A DNA stretch of 64,000 nucleotides, from NCBI GenBank assembly GCA_948144175.1, contig CANXME010002337.1, forward strand, positions 2,030,001 through 2,094,000, given 5' to 3'. A program made the translations under genes and the position numbers. This DNA is from Closterium sp. NIES-65 (lineage: Eukaryota; Streptophyta; Zygnematophyceae; Desmidiales; Closteriaceae). The number at the start of each line of letters is the position of its first letter. Position 1 is the stretch's first letter. Positions 1 to 11,000 of this stretch are shown in pieces. A model generated the notes under the pieces. It was not told where the DNA came from and made no database searches. It was given only the letters and a program-made list of their open reading frames with translations.

Positions 1-256
1 GCAGTTGGTTCCTCAAGCGCCGCTATTTTCTCCTTCGTATCCGTCGTGGAAGGCCCAACTCCCTCATTCGTCTCCTCGTCGGGACGGTAGTATGGTAAGA
101 GGCCAACCTCCTGTGCCATCCGAATGAACTTCTTTTGCCACATGTTGTAATTGCCCTTGTTGAAGCGTCGGGCTTCGATGAGCCCGATCGTCGGTTTCGC
201 CACCAATCGGCCACTCGTAAGGGCCTTGAAAAGAGCTTTCGATTGCGGGTGTTTAA
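1..256 (-). pseudogene. 3' part of an ORF split by element 1 (gag-like, uncertain)
   Basis: An open frame runs on the minus strand from the element 1 insertion point to the window edge. It contains a stretch with FNKGNYNMWQKKF followed by MAQEVGLLPYYRP and then an acidic, Thr-rich tail. The N-G/K-G-N-Y-x-x-W pattern recalls the N-terminal domain of retroelement gag proteins of the UBN2/DUF4219 type, but I do not recognise the protein firmly. The same frame continues at 7687-7646 on the other side of element 1, where a Met codon is present, so the insertion interrupted it about 14 codons after its start. The protein continues beyond base 1. It could be an older retroelement gag or an unrelated host gene. 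Confidence 0.45.
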
Positions 257-384
257 TGTCAGATTTATATGACATAGTTGCTGTAGGCTATAGTGGGGTA
301 GCACATATGGGGTACAGGGTTTCTAGGGTTGTATTTGTACCCAATCTTTCCTTAGTCATTTCATTCCTGTTTACTTGTTTCACA
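257..384 (+). repeat. Element 1 5' LTR (128 bp)
   Basis: Begins TGTCAG and ends TTCACA, the usual TG...CA ends. It contains the block GTAGGCTATAGTGGGGTA, recognisable in all five short-LTR elements here. At about 130 bp it is very short for a 7-kb copia element. Confidence 0.95.
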
Positions 385-398
385 TGGTATAGAGCGGG
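385..398 (+). promoter_or_regulatory. Element 1 primer-binding site
   Basis: TGGTATAGAGCGGG follows the LTR directly. The canonical plant initiator tRNA-Met site is TGGTATCAGAGC, so this copy looks like that site with a one-base loss. Confidence 0.8.
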
Positions 399-434
399 TC
401 CTTCCTAAGGACCGTTTTTTTAGGGCCCACCGAA

Positions 435-461
435 GCGCGCCCCGAGGCGCGCATTTTTTTT
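435..461 (+). promoter_or_regulatory. Leader hairpin followed by T-run
   Basis: GCGCGCC (435-441) and GGCGCGC (446-452) form a perfect 7-bp stem with a CCGA loop, followed after one A by eight T. It sits about 40 bp after the PBS, and the preceding block AGGGCCCACC is shared by elements 1-5. The role is unknown; in retroelement RNA such a hairpin could act in dimerisation or packaging. Confidence 0.6.
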
Positions 462-469
462 AGCGACCC

Positions 470-1300
470 CTACGGTCGCCATTTCCCTCGCGGCCCCGCT
501 GCCCCTCCTGATCGCGGCCCCGCCGCCTGCTTGACGCGGCCCCGCCGCCTCCACTGACGCGGCCCCGCCGCCGGCTCTAACGCGGCCCTGCCGCCCGCTA
601 CGTCGCGGCCCCGCCGCCTGCTTGACGCGGCCCCGCCGCCTCCACTGACGCGGCCCCGCCGCCTGCTTGACGCGGCCCCGCCGCCTCCACTGTCGCGGCC
701 CCGCCGCCTGCTCTGACGCGGCCCTGCCGGCCCGCCGCTGCACCTGACGGCCCCGCCGCTGCACCTGCCGGCCCGCCGCTGCACCCTACGGCCCGCCGCT
801 GCACCCTACGGCCCGCCGCCTCACCTGACGGCCCCGCCGCTGCGCCTGCCGGCCCGCCGCTGCACCCTACGGCCTGCCGCTGCACCCAGCGGCCCGCCGC
901 TTCACCTGACGGCCCCGCCGCAGCACCTACCGGCCCGCCGCTGCACCCTACGGCCCCGCCGCTGCACCTGCCGGCCCGCCGCTGCACCGGTCGACCCGCC
1001 GCTGCACCTGACGGCCCCGCCCCTGCATCTCCCGGCCGAGCCGCCCCAGCAGCAGAGCCGCCCCAGCAGCCGAGCCGCCCCAGCCGCCGAGCCGCCCCAG
1101 CAGCCGAGCCGCCCCAGCAGCCGAGCCGCCCCAGCAGCCGAGCCGCCCCAGCTGCAGTGCCGCCCGAGCCGCCCGAGCCGCCGAGTCGCCCGAGCCGCCC
1201 AGCAGTCGAGCCGCCCAAGCCGCCCGAGCCGCCCGAGCCGCCAGAGCCGCCCGAGCCGCCCGGGCCGCCCGAGCCGCCCGAGCCCTCCCTGCACTGCCCT
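470..1300 (+). repeat. Element 1 GC-rich repeated leader
   Basis: Imperfect tandem repeats built from GCGGCCCCGCCGCC and CCGGCCCGCCGCTGCAC blocks, changing after about 1040 to GAGCCGCCC units. They lie between the PBS and the gag start. Apparent long frames here come from base composition. Every family member has a leader at this place, but each with its own repeat unit. Confidence 0.8.
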
Positions 1301-1353
1301 GTCTGGTGAGCACTGAGCTTTACTCTGCGCACTGCCCTCTCTCTACTGCTGTC

Positions 1354-4300
1354 ATGGCTACCCCCAGTGTCCTCGCCTTTGACGCTGAGGGCAGAGCCAT
1401 TGACTTTGACGTGTGGGTAGACGACCTACTGCTTTTCCTACAGTGCGACAGAGCTGACGGACTCTCTCTCTTTGATCTCACTTCTGGTGCCTCTCCCGCC
1501 CCTGCTGCTAATGAGGATGCCACTGTTCGCTCAGTGTGGGCCACACGCGATGCTGCTGCACGTCTTGCTGTGCGTCGCCACCTCCCTCCCGCTGAGCGTG
1601 CGCACTTTGGGTCGTACAAGAGTGCTAAGACCTTGTACGACGCCGTTATCGCACGCTACTCCACCCCTGCCACTGCTGCACTGAGCCGCCTCATGCTACC
1701 GTACCTCTTTCCCGACCTTGCTGCTTTTGCCACAGTCGCCGCCCTCATTACCCACCTGCGCACTAGTGACGCTCGTTTCCGCGCTGCACTTCCTGCTGAG
1801 TTCTGCGCCAAGAACCCCCCCCCCCAAGTACTTCACTCTCTACTACATTGTCACCCGCCTCCCTGACTCCCTTCGCGGAGTCAGGGACGACCTACTCGCA
1901 GTCTGCCCCACCACTCTCACTGTCGAGATCCTCGAGAAGTCCCTCCTCGCAGCCGAGAAGAGCATTCTCGCTGTAGGGGCCTCTCGTGGTGACCCGCGCG
2001 CCCCCATCTTTGAGGGGTGTTCCCCCTCCCCCCTCCTGCCCTCTGTCGCCTCTGCTGCTACGGCCGACCTTGTTGGTTTTGAGTCGGTCGGAGCGGCGTC
2101 TGCCCCCAGCGGGAGACGTCGCTCTGGCAAGAGCAAGGGGGGCAGGGGCGGTGGTGGAGGCAGCGGGGGCGGTGGAGGCGGAGGTAGAGGCAGCGGCGGA
2201 GGTGAGGGTGGTAGCGGGAGTGGCGGCGGGAGTGGAGGTGTCGGCGGAGGCAGTGGAGGCGGGGGCGGCAGCGGCGGTGGTAGTGGGGGTGGAGGCGGAG
2301 GCGGCGGTGGCGGCGGCGACGGTGGGAGTGGCGGTGGCGGTGGAGGTGGTGGCGGCGGCGGCGGAGGAGGCGGCGGAGGTCGTGGCGCGCCGAGGAGGAG
2401 TGGCTCCGGTGGTGGTCAGCGCCAGCAGCAGCAGCGTGGTCAGGAGACCCTCTCCCCGCAGCAGCTCCGTGAGTGGTACTCTGCGCGTCAGCGGGGTGGG
2501 GGTACTGGTCCGTGCACTTACGTCCTGCGCACTGGCGACCGTGCGGGTGAGCAGTGTGGTGGTCCACACTCCGCCCAGCGTTGCTTCGGCCGCCTGACTG
2601 AAGCTTGGCGCCGCCAGTTTCCTGACGCCTCTGAGATCCCTCGCTGGGACCAGCTGTCTAGGGCTGGAGTAGCTATCTTTGATCTTGACTTTGATGCTAT
2701 TCTTGCTGCTATGTATGCTGTGACTATTAGTGAGGAGGGTGACTGTTACCGGTGTTTCCCGCCCGACCCGGGCATTGGTACTGCGGCTCTAGGTGCTGTT
2801 GAGGCTGCTGCTCCAGGTGCTGGTGAGGCTGTTGCTCTAGGTGCCAGTGAGTCTGAGTCCTCTGGTGCTAGTGAGTCTGCTCTCTCAGGTACTGTGTCGA
2901 CTTCACCCTCTCTCACTTTCACTCTTGACTCCGGGGCGTCTCGCTCCTTTCGAGACCGCACCACACTCACGCCGCTTAGTCGGCCAGTGGCGGTCTCCTT
3001 GGCAGACCCCTCCGGGGGTCCTGTTCTGGCTCGCTACTCCACTGTCCTGCCGTGCCCTGCGGTCCCGTCTGGCGCCCTGTCTGGTCTCTACCTCCCCTCG
3101 TTCTCTACGAACTTGGTGGCGGGTGCTGACCTACAGGATGCAGAGGTTGACCAGTTCACCCCTGCGCGCCGAGGGGTCACCCACTGCACGGACGCGGACA
3201 CGGGTCGACACCTGACCACATTCACACGTGGTCCAGGGTCGAGCCTGTACACACTCACTGTTCCGTCTCCTTCTCCTGCGTCTGGTCAGGTAGCTGCGTC
3301 GGGTCAGGTGTTTGCTGCAGCGTCCAGGTCTGGTCCTGAGTCTGCCCCCTGCTCGTGTCGCCTCCTGTCCCACGAGACCCTCCTGTGGCACCACAGGATG
3401 GGTCACCCCTCCCTGCCTCGTCTCCGGGGCATGGCCTCTCGCCTTCTTGTCTCTGGCCTTCCCCGGTCCCTCCCTCCCCTTCCTCCGGGGCCTGGCCCTC
3501 CCTGTGTCCCCTGTGTCGAGGGTCGCCTGCGGGCTACCCCTCACTCCTCCCCGTTCCCTCCGACGGAGGCCCCGATGCAGACGCTTCACATGGACGTGTG
3601 GGGCCCAGCCCGCGTCCGTGGACAGGGTCACGAGCGCTACTTCCTGCTGGTGGTTGACGACTACTCGCGTTACACCACAGTCTTCCCCTTGCGCAGCAAG
3701 GGTGAGGTCACTGAGGTGTTGATCGACTGGATCCGCGCAGCTCGTCTCCAGCTCAGGCGGAGCTTCGGCTCGGACTTTCCTGTTCTGCGTCTGCATTCGG
3801 ACAGAGGCGGAGAGTTCTCCTCCGGACTTCTGCGAGCCTACTGTCGGGCACGAGGCATCCGCTAGACCTTCACGCTTTCGGACTCTCCACAGCAGAATGG
3901 GATTGCTGAGCGCCGCATCGGCATTGTCATGGACGTCGCCCGTACGTCCATGGTGCATGCGGCTGCCCCCCATTTTCTGTGGTCGTTTGCGGTTCGGTAC
4001 GCCGCGCATCAGATCAACCTTCAGCCCAGAGTCTCCCGACCGGAGACCTCCCCAGCTTTGTTGTGGACGGGGAAGGTTGGCGATGCGTCGGCGTTCCGTG
4101 TCTGGGGATCTCGGGCGTTTGTCCGCGACTTGTCTGCGGACAAGCTGTCCCCTCGTGCTGCTCCCTGTGTCTTCCTTGGCTTCCCCACGGACGCTCCCGG
4201 GTGGCAGTTTTACCACCCCTCCTCTCGTAGTGTTCTGTCCTCCCAGGACGTCACGTTCGACGAGTCAGTCCCCTTCTACCGCCTCTTCCCCTACCGCACT

Positions 4301-7300
4301 CCTTCCCTCCCCCCTCCGCCGGACTTCCTTGTGCCAGTTCCCCCCCCGGTAGACCCCCTCCCCCCTCAGGTTCCTGCCCCCTCAGGTGTGTCCCAGGTAG
4401 ACGCAGTTGACCCGGTCGAGGTTACTGGTGACTCTGGTGCTGCTGCGGGTGCTGAGCCTGGGGGTGCTGACTCTGGGGGTGCTGTGCGCGGGGGTGCCGA
4501 GCCTGGAGGTGCTGCTACTGGGGGTGCTGAGCCTGGGGGTGCTGGGCCTGGGAGTGCTACTGCGGAGGGTGCTGAGCCTGGGGGTGCTGAGCTGGGGGGT
4601 GCGGTGCCTGGAGCTGCTGACCTAGGGGGTGCTGGGTCTGGGGGTGCTGGGTCGGGAGCTGCTGAGCCTGGGGGTACTGAGTCTGGAGCTGCTGAGCCTA
4701 GGGGTGCTCCGTCTGGAGCTGTTGAGCCTGGGGTTTCTCCTGCTGCTGCGTCTCGCCGGGAGCCCCTCTCTCCACAGGAGCTGCGCGAGTGGTTTGCTCG
4801 CCGCTGGAGGCGTGCTGCTGGAGCTGGAGCTTCTTCGACCGTCGAGGGTGCTGGTGCTGCCGGTCCCGGAGCTGCTGGGTCTGCGGGTACTACTGGAGCA
4901 GGAGCTCCTGAGGGTGTTCGTGCTGAGACTACTGCTGTCTGTCCCGTCGGTGGTTCTGCTACTGGTGCTGCTGGAGGTCCTGCCGCTGGAGGTGTTGGTG
5001 GCGCTGGTGCTGTCGCTGAGGGTGCTGGTGCTGTCCCTGCTGAGTCTGGAGTTGCCGCGCGGCCTCGGCCGTACTTCGTTCCGCTCCTGCAGCAGGTTCT
5101 TGGTCTTTCTCCTCCGGTAGAGTGTCCACAGCCTGTCCAGTCGCAGTCCCTGTTGGAGCCTTCCTCTCCACTGCCTGCTCCCTCTCCTTACACTGGTCCT
5201 ACTGGAGGTCTTGCTCAGCATCGTGAGCCTGCGTCTCGTCCTGCGTCGCCTGTTCGTGCTGCTCGCACTAGTGGTCGCGGTTCGCGTCAGCGTCCTCCTC
5301 CTGTCCCTGGCACGCACCGGATGTCTTTGCGTCCGTCCACTGCTCCTCTGCGTGCCCCTTTGCCTTCTCCTCCTGAGTCCTCTCTTCCTGCGCTTGCCGA
5401 CCCTGAGTCGGACTCTCTTCGTGCTGCCAGTCCTACTGTCACGCGTCTCCTTGCTACTGTCGTCACTGACCCCTCGTTTGAGTCCACTGCTGCGTCTGCC
5501 CTTGTCGCTGAGCTCGTCGACTTTGCTGCTCGCTGTCATCTAGACTACGCTGCTAGTCTTGTTGCTGAGTCTGCGTCTGTCTGTCCTCCGTCCGTCGGGG
5601 GTGAGTGTGCTCTTGGCACGGACGTCCTAGAGGACAGGCAGGAGGAGTTACAGTGTCTGGCGGCTGCTTCACCTCATCTCGCGTCTGTACTGCTTGCTCC
5701 TGAGGGAGACCCGGATGCACTAGACATCCCGACTCCGTGCTCTTACGCGGAGGCCGTAGAGGGTCCCTACTCCTCTCAGTGGCAGGCAGCTATGGATGCA
5801 GAGATGGCTTCCTGGAAGTCCACAGGCACCTACGTTGACGCAGTTCCCCCTCCTGGGGCGAACATCGTCAGTGGCATGTGGATCTTCAGGGTGAAGCGGC
5901 CGCCGGGCTCTCCACCTGTCTTCAAGGCGCGGTACGTTGCTCGTGGCTTCAGTCAGCGGCAGGGAGTTGACTACTTTCAGACCTTCTCTCCCACCCCGAA
6001 GATGACCACTCTTCGGGTGCTGCTGCACATAGCCGCTCAGCGCGACTACGAGCTTCACTCTCTCGACTTCAGCACTGCGTTCCTGCTGGGTAGCCTGCAC
6101 GAGGAGATCTGGCTGCGCCGTCCACCTGGCTTCACTGGGACTTTCCCTCCTGGCACCCAGTGGAGCCTCCGACGGCCAGTCTACGGTCTCCGCCAGGCAC
6201 CGCGTGAGTGGCACGACACACTGAGGACTACACTTGCGGCTCTTGGGCTTGCTCCTTCTACAGCCGACCCGTCGCTGTTTCTGCGCACCGACACCTCTTT
6301 GCCGCCGTTCTACATCCTCGTGTACGTCGACGACTTGGTCTTTGCCACAGCGGACACTGCTGGACTCGCCTACGTGAAGTCCGAGCTGCTGAAGAGACAC
6401 ACGTGCACAGACCTGGGTGAACTGCGCAGCTACCTTGGCTTGCAGATCACTCGGGACACAGCACGCCGCACCATTACCTTGACTCAGTCACACATGGTGC
6501 AGCAGGTCCATCAGCGCTTCGGCTTCACGTACTCCTCGCCTCAGGCCACTCCTCTGTCTCCTCGCCACTCGCTCTCAGCTATGCCTTCGGATGAGTCCGT
6601 AGAGTCGAGTGGCCCGTACCCAGAGCTTGTTGGCTGCCTCATGTACCTGATGACCTGCACACGACCTGACCTTGCATACCCTCTGAGCATTCTTGCACGC
6701 TATGTTGCTCCTGGGAGACACCGACCAGAGCACATGGCTGCAGCGAAGAGGGTGTTGCGCTACCTGTGCAGTACGTCGGGCATGGGGCTAGTGCTTGGAG
6801 GGCGGAGTCCAGTGGTCCTTACAGGGCACGCGGACGCTTCTTGGGCTGACGACCAGGCTACGCAGCGGTCGTCACAGGGTTACACCTTCAGTCTTGGTTC
6901 CGGCTCTGTCTCGTGGCGGGCTACTCGCTCGTCTTCGGTTCTCAGCTCCAGTTGTGAGGCTGAGATCTACGCTGGGGCCATGGCTGCACAGGAGCTTCGC
7001 TGGCTCACCTACCTGCTGACTGACCTTGGAGAGCCGCCTCGTTCTCCTCCAGTGCTGTACGTAGACAACAAGGCCATGCTGGCCTTGTGTCGAGAGCAGC
7101 GTCTGGAGCACAGAACGAAGCACATTGCTCTTCGCTACTTCCTTGCTCGTGAGCTGCAGCAGCGTGGACAGTTGCGGCTTGCGTACGTGGCCTCTGAGGC
7201 CAACACTGCTGATGTGTTCACCAAGGCACTCGCGCCGTGTGACCATCAGCGCCTCTGCACCCAGCTGGGTCTTGTGCCTGTCTTGCCTCACTTGCTCTCC

Positions 7301-7306
7301 TCTTGA
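1354..7306 (+). pseudogene. Element 1 gag-pol polyprotein, two lesions
   Basis: The frame starts at ATG 1354 (MATPSVLAFDAEGRA). In order come the gag N-terminal domain, a poly-Gly tract (about 2126-2394), an unusual Cys-His motif (about 2512-2590), an aspartic protease DSGAS (about 2930), a HHCC integrase zinc-binding region (about 3380-3515), the integrase core with MDVWGP, HSDRGGEF and QQNGIAER, a GAEPG-type repeat linker (4433-4740), reverse transcriptase with YVDD (about 6325) and RNase H with HADASW and YVDNKAM. Gag shifts frame in an 11-C run (1815-1825). A CAG-to-TAG change at 3863-3865 stops the protein inside integrase just before its last catalytic residue. One Phe codon is missing in the protease. 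These lesions make the copy dependent on others for movement. Confidence 0.95.
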
Positions 7307-7517
7307 CTTTACTTGTACTGTGACATATATATACCTGCTCTTGCTTGTCTAGTTTTATATATATATGTCTGTACTCCTGCATGTGAACTGGCCTCTGGCC
7401 CTGCTCTTGTGCTCGGACTGTGTGGTGACGTTGTGATCCACCCTGAGCTTGCTCTGCTTTGCTTTACTTGACTGGTCTTGTGACCCCTTGTTCTCCCCCA
7501 CTTTGCCTATGGGGGTG
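7307..7517 (+). other. Element 1 3' UTR with AT island and polypurine-tract hairpin
   Basis: After the stop codon come TATATATA stretches (about 7325-7366), then a region conserved in elements 1-5 with several TTTGCTT-like words. CCCCCA (7495-7500) pairs with TGGGGG (7510-7515), placing the short G-rich polypurine tract GGGGGTG in one arm of a hairpin directly before the 3' LTR. Confidence 0.7.
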
Positions 7518-7645
7518 TGTCAGATTTATATGACATAGTTGCTGTAGGCTATAGTGGGGTAGCACATATGGGGTACAGGGTTTCTAGGGTTGTATTTGTA
7601 CCCAATCTTTCCTTAGTCATTTCATTCCTGTTTACTTGTTTCACA
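7518..7645 (+). repeat. Element 1 3' LTR (128 bp)
   Basis: Reads as identical to 257-384 and is followed by the TTTAA duplication. Confidence 0.95.
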
Positions 7646-7687
7646 TTTAAGACTTACACTGAAACCCGAACTTGCCCCGTCTGTCAT
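7646..7687 (-). pseudogene. 5' part of the ORF split by element 1
   Basis: An ATG on the minus strand (7687-7685) opens a frame of about 14 codons up to the insertion point. It joins in frame with 256-1 once element 1 and one TTTAA copy are ignored. Element 2 starts 19 bp upstream of this ATG, so both elements landed at the start of the same ORF. Confidence 0.45.
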
Positions 7688-7706
7688 GGCGTAGGCGCGA
7701 ATATCT

Positions 7707-7838
7707 TGTGGAAACAAAGAACGAGAATGAAATGACTATGAACGAAGTGAGTACAAATAGGAAACCCTAATTGGGTTGTACCCCCTATGGGATACCCCAC
7801 TATAGCCTACAGAAACAAGTAAGCTATAAGTTCTGACA
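7707..7838 (-). repeat. Element 2 3' LTR (132 bp)
   Basis: On the minus strand it starts TGTCAG at 7838 and ends CCACA at 7707. The polypurine-tract hairpin of the family lies just outside it at about 7840-7862. Confidence 0.95.
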
Positions 7839-8035
7839 CACCCCCATAGGCAAAGTGGGGGAGAACAAGGGGTCACAAGACCAGTCAAGCAAAGCAAAGC
7901 AAAGCTCAGGGTGGATCACAAAGTCACCACGCATTCCGAGCACAAGTTCAAAGGCCACAAGGCCAGTTCACATGCAAGATCATATATAGAGATATACAAG
8001 AGCAAGAGTATATATATGCGAAAGTACAAGCAAGG

Positions 8036-11000
8036 TCAAGAGGAGAGCAAGTGAGGCAAGACAGGCACAAGACCCAACTGCGTGCAGCAACGCTGATGAT
8101 CACAAGGCGCAAGTGCCTTGGTGAAGACATCAGCAGTGTTGGCCTCAGAGGCCACGTACGCAAGTCGCAGCTGTCCACGCTGCTGTAGCTCACGAGCAAG
8201 AAAGTAGCGAAGAGCAATGTGCTTCGTTCTGTGCTCCAGTCGCTGCTCTCGACACAAGGCCAGCATGGCCTTGTTGTCTACGTACAGGACTGGAGGAGAA
8301 CGAGGCTGCTCTCCAAGGTCGGTCAGCAGGTAGGTGAGCCAGCGTAACTCCTGTGCAGCCATAGCCCCAGCGTAGATCTCAGCCTCACAACTGGAGCCGA
8401 GAACAGAGGACGAGCGGGTAGCCCGCCACGAGACAGAGCCGGAACCAAGGCTGAAGGTGTAACCCTGTGACGACCGCTGCGTAGCCTGGTCGTCAGCCCA
8501 AGAAGCGTCTGCGTGCCCAGTGAGGACCACTGGACTGCGCCCTCCAAGCACTAGCCCCATGCCCGACGTACTGCACAAGTAGCGCAACACCCTCTTCGCT
8601 GCAGCCATGTGCTCTGGTCGGTGTCTCCCAGGAGCAACAAAGCGTGCGAGAATGCTAAGAGGGTATGCGAGGTCAGGTCGTGTGCAGGTCATCAGGTACA
8701 TGAGGCAGCCAACAAGCTCTGCAAACGGGCCACTCGACTCTACGGACTCATCCGAAGGCAGAGCTGAGAGCGAGTGGCGAGTAGGCAGAGGAGTGGCCTG
8801 AGGCGAGGAGTACGTGAAGTCGAAGCGCTGAAGGACCTGCTGCACCATGTGTGACTGAGTCAGGGTAATGGTGCGGCGTGCTCTGTCCCGGGTGATCTGC
8901 AGGCCAAGGTAGCTGCGCAGTTCACCCAGGTCAGTGCACGTGTGTCTCTTCTGCAGCTCGGACTTCACGTAGGCGAGTCCAGCAGTGTCAGCTGTGGCAA
9001 AGACCAAGTCGTCGACGTACACGAGGATGTAGAACGGCGGCAGAGAGGTGTCGGTGCGCAGAAACAGCGACGGGTCGGCAGTGGAAGGAGCAAACCCAAG
9101 TGCCGCGAGCGTAGTCCTCAGTGTGTCGTGCCACTCACGTGGCGCCTGGCGGAGACCGTAGACTGGACGCCGGAGACTCCACTGGGTACCAGGAGGGAAA
9201 GACCCAGTGAAGCCAGGTAGGCGACGCAGCCAGATCTCCTCGTGCAGGCTGCCCTGCAGGAAAGCTGTGCTGAAGTCGAGAGAGTGCAGCTCGTAGTCAC
9301 GGTGAGCAGCAACGTGTAGCAGAACCCGAAGATTGGTCATCTTCGGGGTGGGGGAGAAGGTCTGAAAGTAGTCAACCCCCTGCCGCTGACTGAAGCCACG
9401 AGCCACGTAACGCGCCTTGAAGACAGGCGGAGAACCCGGCGGCCGCTTCACCCTGAAAATCCACATGCCACTGACGATGTTCGCCCCAGGAGGGGGAACA
9501 GCGTCAACGTAGGTGCCTGTGGACTTCCAGGAAGCCATCTATGCATCCATAGCTGCCTGCCACTGAGAGGAGTAGGGACCCTCTATCGCCTCCGCGTAAG
9601 AGCGCGGAGTCGGGATGTCTGGTGCATCCGGGTCTCCCTCAGGGGCTAGCAGTACAGACGCGAGACGAGGTGAAGCGGCGGCCAGACACTGGAACTCCTC
9701 CTGCCTGTCCTCAAGGACGTCCGTGCCAAGGGCACACTCACCCCCGACGGACGGAGGACAGGCGGACTCAGACTCAGTGACAAGACGAGCAGCGTAGTCT
9801 AGACGACAGCGCGCAGCAAAGTCGACAAGCTCAGTGACAAGGGCAGACGCAGCAGATGACTCGAAGGAGGGGTCAGTGACAGCAGTAGCCAGGAGACGCG
9901 TGACAGTAGGACTGGCAGCATGAAGAGCGTCCGACTCCGGGTCGGCAAGAGCAGGAAGAGAGGAAGCAGGAGGAGAAGGCAAAGGGGCACGCAGAGGAGC
10001 AGTGGACGGACGCAGTGACATCCGGTGCGTGCCAGGGACAGGAGGAGGACGCTGACGCGACCCGCGACCACTAGCGCGCTCAGGACGAACAGGCGACACA
10101 GGACGAGACGCAGGCTCACGACGCTCAGTAAGACCTCCAGTCGGACCTGCGTAGGGAGAAGGAGCAGGCAAAGGGGAGGCAGGCTGTAGCTGTGGCTGTG
10201 ACCGGACAGGCTGCGGACCCTCTAAGGGAGGAGGAGGAGGTGTAAGACCAAGAACCTGCTGCAGGAGCGGAACGAAGTACGGTCGGGGCCGCGCGGCGAC
10301 GCTAGAAACAGCAGGAACAGCTCCAGCAGCCCCGGCAGGAGCACCCACTCCAGCAGCACCTCCAGCAGCACCACCAGAAGCTCCAGAACCTCCAGCCGTA
10401 GCACCAGGAGCACTGGCAGTCGGGCCGCCAACGGCAGGCTCAACGCCAGCACCCTCAGCAGGACCAGCTCCAGGAGAACTCTCAGACTCAGCAGCTCCAG
10501 CACCCACAGTACGAGCGCCGGCGGGGCGCGCAGCAGTAGTACCCTCTGCAGCCGAAGAACCACCAGCACGCCTCCAGCGCCCGGCAAACCACTCACGCAG
10601 CTCCTGTGGGGAGAGTGGCTCCCGGCGAGACGAAGCACCCCCAGGCACAGCACCTCCAGGCTCAGCACCCCTAGACACAGCACCCCCAGGCACGGCACCC
10701 CCAGGCTCAGCACCCCCAGGCTCAGCACCCCCAGGCTCAGCACCCCCAGGCACAGCACCCCCAGACTCGGCACCTCCAGACTCAGCACCCCCAGGCACAG
10801 CACCCCCAGGCTCAGCACCCCCAGGCTCAGCACCCCCAGGCGCAGCACCCCCAGGCTCAGCACCCCCAGACTCCGCACCCCCAGGCTCAGCTCCCGCAGC
10901 AGCACCAGAGTCACCAGTGACCTCGACAGGCTCGACCGCGTCTACCTGGGACACACCTGAAGGGGCAGGACCCTGAGGGGGGAGGGGGACTACCGGGGGG

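Larger units (their letters stand above)
257..7645 (+). mobile_element. Element 1: Ty1/copia LTR retrotransposon, full length
   Basis: A 7.39-kb element bounded by two 128-bp LTRs that read as identical and by a perfect target-site duplication TTTAA (252-256 and 7646-7650). The order is 5' LTR, primer-binding site, hairpin leader, GC-rich repeated leader, gag-pol, AT-rich 3' UTR and 3' LTR. In pol, integrase precedes reverse transcriptase, which defines Ty1/copia rather than Ty3/gypsy. Identical LTRs indicate a recent insertion. The polyprotein nevertheless carries a frameshift and a nonsense codon, so this copy is probably not autonomous. Confidence 0.97.

Noticed and set aside
598..1332. 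Minus-strand Gly/Ser-rich frame in the element 1 leader, and similar frames in other leaders
   Set aside because: Produced by GC-rich tandem repeats; not conserved between copies of the element.
1815..1825. Programmed frameshift site in gag
   Set aside because: Run length differs between copies in both in-frame and out-of-frame values, and interrupted runs in elements 2 and 4 need no shift; random slippage or sequencing error is simpler.
3131..4216. Long minus-strand frame opposite element 1 integrase, with similar antisense frames in elements 2, 3 and 5
   Set aside because: Mirror frames of strongly biased GC-rich codons; no motif of their own.
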